Positions 32,387-40,801 of a stretch of DNA of 64,000 bases are shown piece by piece. Source of the DNA: Arthrobacter sp. Soil736 (GTDB taxonomy: Bacteria; Actinomycetota; Actinomycetes; Actinomycetales; Micrococcaceae); assembly GCF_001428005.1 (NCBI RefSeq), contig NZ_LMSB01000034.1, positions 460,388 through 524,387 on the forward strand. The letters run 5' to 3'. The position numbers were made by a program, and so were the translations under genes. The notes under the pieces were generated by a model, which ran no database searches, had not been told where the DNA came from, and saw nothing but the letters and a program-made list of their open reading frames with translations. Every line of letters begins with the position of its first letter. Within the stretch, counting starts at the first letter, position 1.

Positions 32387-33784
32387 ATGAGCGCTCCGTC
32401 GCATCCACAACGCAATTCGGCACGGGATAACCGCCGGGTAGCGTTTGCCACTATCGTCGGAACCACCATCGAGTGGTACGACTTCTTCATCTACGCGAAC
32501 GCTGCCGGCCTGGTTTTCGCCAAGCTTTTCTTCGAACCCGCCGGCAACGACATAGCCCTGTTGGTTTCCTTCGCGTCAGTGGGCCTGAGCTTCCTGTTCC
32601 GGCCCCTGGGCGCATTCCTCGCCGGACACTACGGCGACCGGCTGGGTCGCCGGGCCATGCTGGTCCTCACCCTGATCCTCATGGGGGCCGCCACCACGCT
32701 GATCGGCGTGCTGCCCACCTACGAGACCGCTGGCCTGGCTGCACCCGTCCTGCTGTTGCTCCTGCGCATCCTGCAAGGCATCTCTGCGGGCGGCGAATGG
32801 GGCGGTGCAGTCCTCATGGCCGTGGAACACGCGCCCAGTGCCAAGCGCGGCCTGTTCGGTTCATTCCCGCAGCTCGGAGTCCCCTTGGGCATGCTGCTTG
32901 CCTCAGCGGTCCTGGCCCTGATGTCCGGCGTGGTTTCGCCGGGCGCGGCTTTCGTCGAGTGGGGCTGGCGTGTCCCGTTCCTGCTCAGCTTTGTGCTGAT
33001 CGTCGTGGGCTTCATTGTCCGCCGGAGCGTAGACGAGAGCCCTGTCTTTGCGGAAATTGCCACTCGGAGGCAGCAGACGCGCGTTCCAATCGTGGAGCTG
33101 TTCAAGAAGCACTGGCTGCTGGTCATCATTGCGGCGCTGGTCTTTGCAGGCAACAACGCGGCGGGCTACATGACCACCGGAGGGTACATCCTCAGCTACG
33201 CCACCGCACCCAAGGGACTGGCCATGGACCGCACCGAAGTGCTCCTAGCCGTCACGGCCTCCGCCGCGCTGTGGTTCATCTTCACACTCCTCGCCGGCTT
33301 CCTCGCCGACAGCATTGGCCGGAAGAAGACCTACCTCATCGGCTATGGCTGCCTGATCGTCACGTTCTTCCCCCTGTTTTGGCTCATCAATACCGGCAAC
33401 ATCTGGGCCATGCTCCTGGGCCTGGCCATATTCAGTGTCGGACTCGGCCTGACCTACGGACCGCAGGCCGCTCTCTACAGTGAACTCTTTCCGGCATCCA
33501 TCCGGTTCTCCGGAGTTGCCATCTCCTATGCGTTGGGCGCGATTATCGGCGGTGCCTTTGCTCCGACGATCGCCACTGCACTGGTCCAGGCGACCGGGAC
33601 CACCACGTCAGTGTCTGCGTACCTGCTGATTCTCGCACTGATCTCAACGGGGGCGGTGCTGGTGATCCGCGAACGGAAAGGCATCGATCTGGGCATCGAC
33701 AACCAGGCCGAGCAGGAAGTCGGCGCCACCGTGTTCGACAAGCGCAGCGCCGTCGTCGCTACGGACATCGCCGCCAAGGTCTGA
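32387..33784 (+). CDS. MHS-family MFS transporter, probable aromatic acid importer
   Basis: 465 aa, 12 helices. The signature GTTIEWYDFFIYANAAGLVF in helix 1, GHYGDRLGRRAMLVLTLIL in the 2-3 loop, QGISAGGEWGGAVLMAVEHA and LADSIGRKKTYLIGYG mark it as a metabolite:H+ symporter. It closes the hpa operon (65 bp after gabD, SD GGAAAGAG), so arylacetate uptake is likely. Paralogue in type, not close in sequence, of the transporter at 6994. Confidence 0.87.
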   Translation: MSAPSHPQRNSARDNRRVAFATIVGTTIEWYDFFIYANAAGLVFAKLFFEPAGNDIALLVSFASVGLSFLFRPLGAFLAGHYGDRLGRRAMLVLTLILMGAATTLIGVLPTYETAGLAAPVLLLLLRILQGISAGGEWGGAVLMAVEHAPSAKRGLFGSFPQLGVPLGMLLASAVLALMSGVVSPGAAFVEWGWRVPFLLSFVLIVVGFIVRRSVDESPVFAEIATRRQQTRVPIVELFKKHWLLVIIAALVFAGNNAAGYMTTGGYILSYATAPKGLAMDRTEVLLAVTASAALWFIFTLLAGFLADSIGRKKTYLIGYGCLIVTFFPLFWLINTGNIWAMLLGLAIFSVGLGLTYGPQAALYSELFPASIRFSGVAISYALGAIIGGAFAPTIATALVQATGTTTSVSAYLLILALISTGAVLVIRERKGIDLGIDNQAEQEVGATVFDKRSAVVATDIAAKV

Positions 33785-33904
33785 CGCAACCGTCCGCTTC
33801 CCGGGCCTCCGCGCGCAGCGGTGCGGGGCCCGCTGGCGTCAAGCACCCTCCGCCGGCGATGCAGCGGCCGCCTGCCGCGGCAATGTCGGGGCAGGCTCCG
33901 GCAA

Positions 33905-33910
33905 TAGACT
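33905..33910 (+). promoter_or_regulatory. -10 box (TAGACT) of a leaderless FUSC-like gene
   Basis: TAGACT, six bases, then ATG at 33917. Confidence 0.5.
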
Positions 33911-33916
33911 GGAGCC

Positions 33917-35041
33917 ATGGCCCAGACTGGACTCTACGCAAGCAGACGGTTCCTTCGCGGCCGGATCAGGACAGGGCTGGTCCGCAGCCGGAACTCGCTG
34001 ATCCCCGGGATCCAGATGACCGTCGGCGCGGTGGGAGCCTACGCCTTCGCTGAGTACGTCCTGGGCCATTCCGGCCCGCTGTTCGCCGCCACGTCCGCCC
34101 TGATCGCGCTGGGTTTCTCCCGCGATCCCCGCCTGCGGAGGGTGATCGAGGTGGGCCTGGGCTGCACCATCGGCATTGCCGTGGGCGACCTGCTGCTCCA
34201 CTGGCTCGGCGCCGGGATCTGGCAGGCCGCCGTCGTCCTCCTGATCTCAATCCTGCTGGCCCGCTTCCTGGACAGCGGCACCATCTTCACCACGCAGCTG
34301 GCGCTGCAGTCACTGCTGGTGGTGCTCCTGCCGGCACCTGCCGGCGGGCCCTTCACGCGCAGCCTCGACGCCGTGGTGGGCGGCGTGGTTGCCCTGTTGG
34401 TAACCATCCTGGCGCCCAAGGATCCGCGCCGCGAACCGCGCAAGGACGTGCAGAAGCTGCTCCATGAGCTGGCGGAAGTGCTGCGGGAATGTGGCTCGGC
34501 CCTGACCCACAGCGATTCCACCCAGGCCTGGCACGCCCTTGTCCGCGGCCGGAGCAGCCAGCCGCTGGTGGACGCCATGCGGCACTCGCTGCGGGCATCC
34601 GGCGAGGTGGCCACACTGGCTCCCGCGTACCGGAGGCACCGGGACGAACTGGACCGGCTGGAGCAGTCGCTGGATTACATCGACCTCGCGCTGCGAAACA
34701 GCCGCGTCTTCGCACGCCGCCTGACCAGTTCCATCAACCATGCGGCGCTGTCAGACGAAGCCACCGAGAACATCGCCGAGGTCCTGCAGGAGACCGCCGC
34801 GGCCATCGACGAACTCTCGCTGGGGCTGGCCGAAGTGCACGAGGGCGCCCGCCGCGCCCACCTGCGCAGTGCGCGTCAGGATCTGGGTGTGATCGCCGGG
34901 CGGCTGCACCCGAAGATGCTGAAAGTGGAGCGGCTCGAGGGCGAAACCGTGGTGATGCTTTTCCGGCCCCTGATGGTGGACCTGATGGAGGCCGCCGGCA
35001 TGGATTCCAGCGAGGCGCGCGACATCCTGCCCCCGCTGTAG
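33917..35041 (+). CDS. FUSC-like (aromatic acid exporter type) membrane protein
   Basis: 374 aa. The N-terminal half has six hydrophobic segments (GIQMTVGAVGAYAFAEYVLG, LFAATSALIALGF, VIEVGLGCTIGIAVGDLLLH, AVVLLISILLARFLD, LALQSLLVVLLPAP, AVVGGVVALLVTILAP). The C-terminal half is a long soluble helical region (about 185-374). This is the fusaric-acid-resistance/ArAE arrangement. Substrate unknown; position after the aromatic-acid operon is suggestive only, since it has its own promoter. Confidence 0.8.
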   Translation: MAQTGLYASRRFLRGRIRTGLVRSRNSLIPGIQMTVGAVGAYAFAEYVLGHSGPLFAATSALIALGFSRDPRLRRVIEVGLGCTIGIAVGDLLLHWLGAGIWQAAVVLLISILLARFLDSGTIFTTQLALQSLLVVLLPAPAGGPFTRSLDAVVGGVVALLVTILAPKDPRREPRKDVQKLLHELAEVLRECGSALTHSDSTQAWHALVRGRSSQPLVDAMRHSLRASGEVATLAPAYRRHRDELDRLEQSLDYIDLALRNSRVFARRLTSSINHAALSDEATENIAEVLQETAAAIDELSLGLAEVHEGARRAHLRSARQDLGVIAGRLHPKMLKVERLEGETVVMLFRPLMVDLMEAAGMDSSEARDILPPL

Positions 35042-35084
35042 CGGGGCCACGGAACCCCGGACCAGGAATGTCGGGCCCGCCGGA

Positions 35085-35090
35085 TAGTGT
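35085..35090 (+). promoter_or_regulatory. -10 box (TAGTGT) of a leaderless radA transcript
   Basis: TAGTGT, six bases, then ATG at 35097. Confidence 0.45.
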
Positions 35091-35096
35091 GGAGCA

Positions 35097-36470
35097 ATGG
35101 CTACAAAGACTTCCCGGGCGTCCAAGACACCGGGCTATAAGTGCGCGGAATGCGGCTGGACCACGGTCAAGTGGGTGGGGCGCTGCGGTGAGTGCCAGGC
35201 GTGGGGAACCGTTGAGGAAACCGGCGCCGCGGTGGCCCGTACGACGGCGGCCACTACCGTTTTGGAGCCCGCCCGCCCCATCGCCGAGGTGGACGCCACC
35301 ACCGCCGCCTTCCTGCCCACGGGCGTGGACGAGCTGGACCGCGTGCTGGGCGGCGGCGTCGTGCCCGGCGCCGTGATCCTGCTGGCCGGTGAGCCCGGGG
35401 TCGGCAAATCCACACTGCTGCTGGACGTGGCCGCCAAGTTTGCCCGGACGGGCCAAAGCGTCCTGTACGTCACGGGCGAGGAATCCGCGGCGCAGGTCAA
35501 GCTGCGGGCTGAGCGGATCGACGCGATCGCGGACACGCTGTACCTGTCCGCGGAGACCGACCTTGGCCAGGCCCTGGGCCAAGTGGAAAAGGTGGAACCG
35601 AAGCTCCTCGTGGTGGACTCCGTGCAGACGCTGAGCAGCGCGGACGTGGAGGGCAGCTCGGGCGGCGTTTCCCAGGTGCGTGAGGTGGCGGCGTCCATCA
35701 TCGCGGCCGCCAAGCGCCGCAACATGACCACGCTGCTGGTGGGGCACGTGACGAAGGACGGGTCCATCGCCGGGCCGCGCCTCCTGGAGCACCTCGTGGA
35801 TGTGGTGTGCCAGTTCGAGGGCGAGCGCCACTCACGCCTCCGGCTGCTGCGTGCGGTCAAGAACCGGTACGGTCCCACGGACGATGTGGGCTGCTTCGAC
35901 CTCAACGAGGACGGCATTGAGGGCCTGGCGGACCCCAGCGGGCTGTTCGTCACCCGCACCAAGGATCCGGTGTCCGGCACATGCATCACGGTGACCATGG
36001 AGGGCAGGCGCCCGCTGCTGGCCGAGGTGCAGTCGCTCCTAGCCGAGAGCCCCAACTCGCAGCCGCGCCGGGCCACCAGCGGCCTGGACAGCTCGCGCGT
36101 GGCCATGCTGCTCGCCGTGTTGCAGCAGCGGGCGGGCTGCCTGCTGCAGGAGGACGACTCCTATGTGGCCACCGTGGGCGGCGTGAAACTCAGCGAGCCG
36201 GCCACGGACCTTGCCGTGGCGCTGGCGGTCGCATCTGCCAAGGCTAAGAAACCACTGCCGCAGCGGCTCATCGCGTTCGGGGAGGTGGGGCTGGCCGGTG
36301 AGGTCCGTCCCGTGCCCGGCATCAACCAGCGCATCCAGGAGGCGCACCGGCTGGGCTTCACGCACGCCGTGGTTCCCTCCAGCCACAACGGCCCGGGCCC
36401 GGTGCCGGCGGGCTTCTCGGTGCGGGAAGTCGGCCACCTGACCGAGGCCCTGAGCCTGCTGATCAGTTAG
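35097..36470 (+). CDS. radA: DNA repair protein RadA (Sms)
   Basis: 457 aa, normal length. It processes recombination intermediates with RecA. The N-terminal zinc finger (about 15-40) is CAECGWTTVKWVGRCGECQA. The ATPase core has Walker A GEPGVGKSTLLLDVA, Walker B KLLVVDSVQTL and the RadA-specific KNRYGPTDDVG (usually K-N-R-F-G). The C-terminal Lon-protease-like domain (about 300-457) has SEPATDLAVALAVASAKAKK and FGEVGLAGEVRPVPGI. Not joined to disA as in Bacillus; disA is 6.3 kb away. Confidence 0.95.
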   Translation: MATKTSRASKTPGYKCAECGWTTVKWVGRCGECQAWGTVEETGAAVARTTAATTVLEPARPIAEVDATTAAFLPTGVDELDRVLGGGVVPGAVILLAGEPGVGKSTLLLDVAAKFARTGQSVLYVTGEESAAQVKLRAERIDAIADTLYLSAETDLGQALGQVEKVEPKLLVVDSVQTLSSADVEGSSGGVSQVREVAASIIAAAKRRNMTTLLVGHVTKDGSIAGPRLLEHLVDVVCQFEGERHSRLRLLRAVKNRYGPTDDVGCFDLNEDGIEGLADPSGLFVTRTKDPVSGTCITVTMEGRRPLLAEVQSLLAESPNSQPRRATSGLDSSRVAMLLAVLQQRAGCLLQEDDSYVATVGGVKLSEPATDLAVALAVASAKAKKPLPQRLIAFGEVGLAGEVRPVPGINQRIQEAHRLGFTHAVVPSSHNGPGPVPAGFSVREVGHLTEALSLLIS

Positions 36471-36582
36471 GCGGCACGCCTTCGAGCGGGGACGCGCCTT
36501 CTGATCGACCTACCCGGCCGGACGAGCCGGACGGCGGGCGGGCCGGATGGTCGGCCGGCGGGCGGGCGGGTCCAGGCAAAAA

Positions 36583-36614
36583 GTGGCCCGCGCTGGTCTG
36601 CCGGCGCGGGCCAC
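36583..36614 (-). terminator. Rho-independent terminator of the copC-ycnI operon
   Basis: GTGGCCCGCGC (36583-36593) pairs perfectly with 36604-36614 over a 10-nt loop; on the minus strand the stem is followed by TTTTT (36582-36578). It ends ycnI transcription. Confidence 0.8.
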
Positions 36615-36649
36615 TGCTGTTGATGTTCGCCTCCCTCGGAGGGCTGGGG

Positions 36650-37435
36650 CTAGTTCTTCCGTGCCCGGGTGCGGACCAGTGCGGTGGCGCCAGCGGCGAG
36701 GCCAAGCACGCCTGCTACCAGCCCGAACCAGCCGGCGGTTTCGCCGCCGCTGGACGAACCCGCAGGGGCCGTTGACGCGGCCGGTGCCGCTTCCGGCGTC
36801 GTGGTTGCAGAGCCGTCGGCTTCAGCTGCAGTGGTGACGAAGGCGGGTGCCGGACGGTGCTCTTTTTCTGCAGACGCGGGCGCGGATGCGGACGCGGATG
36901 CAGGCGCGGACGCGGATGCTGCGGCGTGATCGCGCTCAGCCTCTTCCGTGTCAGCCCAGTTAACGGTGGTCCCGTCGGTGTAGCCCTGCATGGCCGGCAG
37001 CGTCACCGTCGTGCCGGCAGCCGGGAGCCGGCCAACCGAGAGGGTGAACGTCTGGAATTCGTTCTGGCCGATCTGGTGGGCGGTGTCGGCCGTCCAGATC
37101 ACGCTCGTGGGAGCCTTGGTCACGGTAGCCCCGTCAATCTCCACAGGCTTGGGCAGTGCAGTGGTGACAACCTGCGCCTTCCAGCCGTCGATCGGCTTGA
37201 CCGAGACCGACGTCAGCGGCGTGTCGGTGGGGAGTTTGACCTCGAGCCGGTTGGTCTTGGCGGTCTCGGATTCATTCGGGACGCTGAAGGTCAGTTTGGT
37301 GAATCCGCCCTCGGCGGTCTTGGACGGATCGACGGTGACGTGCGCGGACGCGGCCACGGCGCCGGCGCCAAGGAGCCCTGCGGTCATCGAGGCGGCGGCT
37401 GCGGTCTTGAGGGCACGGCGAAGGAAGCTATTCAT
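36650..37435 (-). CDS. YcnI-like copper-associated membrane protein
   Basis: 261 aa, YcnI/DUF1775 type. A signal peptide ends at SAHVTV, which leaves histidine as the first mature residue, as in copper-binding YcnI domains. The domain core is residues about 33-165 (FTKLTFSVPNESETAKTNRL, TTALPKPVEIDG, FQTFTLSVGRLPA). Then follow a low-complexity Ala-Ser-Pro linker (SASAPASASASAPASA), a threonine/alanine-rich stretch, and a C-terminal anchor (WFGLVAGVLGLAAGATALV) ending in RTRARKN. It is the last gene of the copC cluster and is followed by a strong terminator. Confidence 0.88.
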   Translation of the reverse strand: MNSFLRRALKTAAAASMTAGLLGAGAVAASAHVTVDPSKTAEGGFTKLTFSVPNESETAKTNRLEVKLPTDTPLTSVSVKPIDGWKAQVVTTALPKPVEIDGATVTKAPTSVIWTADTAHQIGQNEFQTFTLSVGRLPAAGTTVTLPAMQGYTDGTTVNWADTEEAERDHAAASASAPASASASAPASAEKEHRPAPAFVTTAAEADGSATTTPEAAPAASTAPAGSSSGGETAGWFGLVAGVLGLAAGATALVRTRARKN

Positions 37436-37552
37436 GGCAGGTTGCCTTTCACAAGAGAAAAAATTCGTCAGGAACAGGCCCGCAGCAGTGCGGGCGCGGG
37501 AAAGAGAGTGTGAGCCGCCCCTCGGTCCCTGTCCTTATGTGAAGGGACCCTT

Positions 37553-38167
37553 CTAAGCGGCCGGCGCGAACGCGGGAGGTCCCCGCAGGGACGGCAGTCG
37601 CAGCCCTGGGCTTGACGGGGGAAGAAGGGCCGGCACAGCGCAGGGGCCGGAGACACGGGCCGGAACGATGCCGACCGGCTCGGGCCGGCGGACCAGGGGA
37701 CGCAGCCAGGAGGCCAGGATTCCCAGGGCCTGCTCTCCGCGGGCCATGATCAGTGCGGTGGCGAGGGTGGCCAGGGCGTGGGCTGCAAACATGAGGCCGT
37801 CGGAAGCGGCATCGTGGGCAGGTGCGGCACCGGCGAAGGCCTCCGCGGCCAGCACCGTGCCCGAGTGCTGGGCATGGCCCGGCATCAGCGGGTGGGGCGT
37901 CGTCGCGGGGGACGCGGCCCGCAGTGCGTCGAATGCCCAGTGAAGCCAGAGCTGCCCGGCACCCAGCAGACCTGTAAGTGCGGGGAAGGTCAGCCGGAAT
38001 CGCGTCAGCGCGGCCACCGGGATCATGGCGACGGCACAGAGCGCCGCGAGGATCGCGGGCGCCGGCAGTTGGCCGCCGGCGGCAAGGTGCCCGCCGGCCG
38101 AGAATCCGATGACGATGGACCCGATCAGCGCGGTCCGGAAAAGCCGGAACGAGGCACGGGGCAACAT
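37553..38167 (-). CDS. Membrane protein of the copper cluster, unknown function
   Basis: 204 aa, not a family I can name. Four or five helices: TALIGSIVIGFSAGGHLAAG, AILAALCAVAMIPVAALTRF, LTGLLGAGQLWLHWAFDAL, and GLMFAAHALATLATALIMA. Scattered histidines and methionines in loops (HPLMPGHAQHSG) are compatible with copper handling. Start ATG 38167 has GGAAAGGA upstream; the longer frame from 38311 would read through the 17-bp repeat array. It lies between copC and ycnI on one strand. Confidence 0.65.
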   Translation of the reverse strand: MLPRASFRLFRTALIGSIVIGFSAGGHLAAGGQLPAPAILAALCAVAMIPVAALTRFRLTFPALTGLLGAGQLWLHWAFDALRAASPATTPHPLMPGHAQHSGTVLAAEAFAGAAPAHDAASDGLMFAAHALATLATALIMARGEQALGILASWLRPLVRRPEPVGIVPARVSGPCAVPALLPPSSPGLRLPSLRGPPAFAPAA

Positions 38168-38187
38168 CGGCGGTCCTTTCCGGAAGA

Positions 38188-39087
38188 TCAACGGCGCGAG
38201 CGAGGGGCGGTGGCCCGATTCGGGAGCTGGCACGATTCGGGCACTGGCACAAGTCTGGCTGTGGCCCAATTCTGGCGGCCGTTCAATTCTACTGTCCCGC
38301 CAGTGCCGCACCTTCTCCGGCGGGCGATCATGACATGCTGCCGGCCAGGTTCTCGGGTCTCGTAGCAGGACTCGTTCTCAGTACTCGTGGCGGCGTCGTT
38401 GGGAGCCAGGCGCCGCCGCACGTACGCACCCGTTGCGAGCAGTCCCGCCGCGAGCGCAGTTCCTCCCGCGGCAACGCCCCAGGGGAATCCGGCCGCCTCT
38501 GCGGGCTCATGTACGGGAGCCGGCGTTGCAGGCTGCGCTGTTCCGGATTTCCGGATCCCGTTCGCCTGCCCGGCCGTGAAGGTGAAACTTCCCTCAATGG
38601 GGTGGGAATCGGAGGACACCACGCGCCAGAGAACCTTGTACCGGCCGGCGGGGGCGCCGGCTTTGATGGCTTGGGCGACGTGGTTGTTCACGATGACCAC
38701 CGGCCCTACAGCCTGGTTCGTGCCGCTTTCGTCCTTAACCAGAATCTGCGAGCCGATCGCGATCGGCGTCCTGTTGAACGTCAGCCGGACCATGCCCGGA
38801 ACAGCCGTGACGACGGCCCCGTCAGCAGGCTCCACAGCTTCAGCCACGTCGTGGGCGGCCGCCGGCTGCGCCGCGGCCAAAGGGAAAACGGTCACGCAGG
38901 CGGCAAGGAGCGGGCCTCCGATCGCCCTGCGCAGCCGCCACGTTCTGAACCGCGGGCCCGTGGCACACCACCCTCCGTCGTCGGCTGTATTTCCTGCCCC
39001 AGTGTAAGACCCGGTGCTGGATCGCGGACCACCCTTCCGGGGCGGCCTCCATGACCAACCGCCCTCCCGGGCACAAGGTTTTCCCAC
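38188..39087 (-). CDS. copC: CopC-domain copper resistance protein
   Basis: A CopC domain (about 90 residues) follows a signal ending AAAHDVAEAVEP, with the copper histidines AHD at the mature N-terminus and SSDSHPIEGSFTF near the end of the fold; PVVIVNNHVAQA and YKVLWRVVSSD are family blocks. A C-terminal membrane helix (WGVAAGGTALAAGLLATGA) follows. Two oddities. The only start codon in frame is a GTG at 39087, leaving about 50 unusual residues before the signal, while a good SD (GGAGGG) with a GTG near 38973 is out of frame. And the frame runs about 65 residues past the anchor through a 17-bp repeat array. Confidence 0.75.
   Translation of the reverse strand: MGKPCAREGGWSWRPPRKGGPRSSTGSYTGAGNTADDGGWCATGPRFRTWRLRRAIGGPLLAACVTVFPLAAAQPAAAHDVAEAVEPADGAVVTAVPGMVRLTFNRTPIAIGSQILVKDESGTNQAVGPVVIVNNHVAQAIKAGAPAGRYKVLWRVVSSDSHPIEGSFTFTAGQANGIRKSGTAQPATPAPVHEPAEAAGFPWGVAAGGTALAAGLLATGAYVRRRLAPNDAATSTENESCYETREPGRQHVMIARRRRCGTGGTVELNGRQNWATARLVPVPESCQLPNRATAPRSRR
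38208..38292. repeat. 17-bp degenerate tandem repeat, five units
   Basis: Units of exactly 17 bp start at 38208, 38225, 38242, 38259 and 38276; on the minus strand the pattern is CCCGAATCGTGCCAGCT and variants. The first four match well and the fifth is degenerate. It spans the 3' end of the copC frame, just upstream of the membrane protein start at 38167. Confidence 0.75.
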
Positions 39088-39144
39088 GCTGCCGTGCTTA
39101 GAGTCGGCATGTCACAGCGGCCTGCGCTCTGAGGGGAGGCACAG

Positions 39145-39351
39145 ATGGATCTTCGTGGCTCACTGCGCCTTTTCCGCGCTGTCCTGGTTGCGGGCATGGC
39201 GATGTCCCCCACCACCGCGGGGCACGTGCTCGGCGGCGGGGCGACCGCTCCGGACAACGCCTTCGGCATCGCCGGGCGGGGGGCCGGCCTTGTCGGCCTT
39301 GCCGCAGGGACCGCCGCCCTCATCCGGACGCGCACTCGGCGGAAGAACTGA
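39145..39351 (+). CDS. Small membrane protein with a YcnI-like C-terminal anchor
   Basis: 68 aa, preceded by a strong SD (GAGGGGAGG). It has a signal-like N-terminus (LRLFRAVLVAGMAMSPTTA) and ends GLVGLAAGTAALIRTRTRRK, very like the end of the YcnI protein at 36650 (VLGLAAGATALVRTRARKN), but the copper domain is absent. Divergent from copC. Either a small copper-cluster membrane peptide or a shrunken ycnI copy. Confidence 0.55.
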   Translation: MDLRGSLRLFRAVLVAGMAMSPTTAGHVLGGGATAPDNAFGIAGRGAGLVGLAAGTAALIRTRTRRKN

Positions 39352-39423
39352 CCCGACTAAGCAGGCCTGTGGCTTGGTCAGGGCTGTGGCCTGGTCAGGC
39401 CTTCGGCCCAACCAGGGCCCTGC

Positions 39424-40644
39424 CTACGAAGCGGTTACCACCAGCGCCACGCTGTGCCCGCCGAAGCCAAACGCGTTGACGATGCCCGCCGTCGCGGTGC
39501 TGCCGCTGACGGTTCCGGTGATGACGTTGAGGTCCACCTCGGGGTCGAGGTTGCCCAGGTTGTACGTGCCGGGCAGGTCGCCGGTCCGCAGGGCCTGGAG
39601 CGTGGCGATCGCGCCCAGCGCGCCGGCACCGCCGAGCAGGTGCCCGGTGAGCGACTTTGTGGACGTCACCGGCACCGCGGTGCCCATCACGGCACTGATG
39701 GCCTGCGCTTCCAGCCTGTCGCCCACCGGAGTGGACGTCGCGTGGGCGTGCACAAACCCGATATCCGCCCCGCTGAGGTCCGCCGAGGCGAGCGCCTTCT
39801 CCATGACCCGGCGCTGCATGTCCGGATCAGCAGCCACGATGTCGCTGGCGTCCGAAGTCACGGCACCGCCCGCAATGGCACCGAGGACGTCCGCGCCGCG
39901 CGCCCGGGCATGGGCCTCGCTCTCCAGCACCAGGATGCCGGCGCCTTCCGCGATGACGAAGCCGTCACGGTCCCGGTCAAACGGGCGAGAGGCCCCCTGC
40001 GGGTCGTCGTTGCGGGTGGAAAGGGCCCTGATCTGGGAGAAGCCGCTGATGATGAGATCGTTGACGCACGCATCAACACCGCCGGCAATGACGACGTCGG
40101 CCGCTCCGGAGCGGATCATCTCGGCGCCTTGCGCGATCGCTTCGGCGCCGGACGCGCAGGCGCTGACGGGCGTGCGCGCCCCGCCGCGGGCGCCGAGGTC
40201 GATGGAGACCCAGGCCGACGGCCCGTTGACCATGATCCGGGTCAGGGTGTGCGGCGAGACCTTTCGCGGGCCGCCGCTGTCCAGCTCCCGGGTCTGGGCG
40301 AGCGTCGTGTCCAGTCCCCCGTAGCCCGAACCGATCACCACGGCGAGCCGTTCGGGATCGACGTCGGGGGTTCCTGCCTGGGCCCAGGCCTCCCGGGCAG
40401 CAACGAGCGCAAGCTGTCCGCAACGGTCCATCCGTTTGAGCTCGCGGGTGCTCAGCAGGGACGCCAGATCGGCCGTGACGCGTCCCGCCATCCGCACCGG
40501 CAGGGCCTGCGCCCACTCCTCGGACAGCGCGGCGATGCCGGAACGCCCGGCCAGCAGCGCCGTCCAGGTCTCGGGAACCGTGGCGCCGAGGGGGTTGAGC
40601 GAGCCCATGCCGGTAACGACGGCCCGGGATGAAACTGCAGACAT
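39424..40644 (-). CDS. Beta-ketoacyl-ACP synthase II-like (stand-alone)
   Basis: 406 aa, FabF type thiolase-fold condensing enzyme. The Cys-His-His triad is in VSACASGAEAIA, HAHATSTPVGDRLE and STKSLTGHLLGGAG, so it should be active. The N-terminus RAVVTGMGSLNPLG is characteristic. No acyl carrier protein, FabD or FabH genes are near; it is probably a second condensing enzyme outside the main fatty acid cluster. ATG 40644 with SD AAGCAAGG; a longer frame from 40746 has no support. Confidence 0.85.
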   Translation of the reverse strand: MSAVSSRAVVTGMGSLNPLGATVPETWTALLAGRSGIAALSEEWAQALPVRMAGRVTADLASLLSTRELKRMDRCGQLALVAAREAWAQAGTPDVDPERLAVVIGSGYGGLDTTLAQTRELDSGGPRKVSPHTLTRIMVNGPSAWVSIDLGARGGARTPVSACASGAEAIAQGAEMIRSGAADVVIAGGVDACVNDLIISGFSQIRALSTRNDDPQGASRPFDRDRDGFVIAEGAGILVLESEAHARARGADVLGAIAGGAVTSDASDIVAADPDMQRRVMEKALASADLSGADIGFVHAHATSTPVGDRLEAQAISAVMGTAVPVTSTKSLTGHLLGGAGALGAIATLQALRTGDLPGTYNLGNLDPEVDLNVITGTVSGSTATAGIVNAFGFGGHSVALVVTAS

Positions 40645-40801
40645 GGCACACCTTGCTTCCAGGAACCGGACGTGATGCCCGGCGTTAGACAATTCGGAAC
40701 CGCTCAGCCCGACCGGATAAACCGAGACCGGCGCGAAGGACGCCAACCCCGGGGTTCCATGGGGTATTCGGATCCTTCTGGCCGGCGGAGGGCCGCGGCG
40801 G

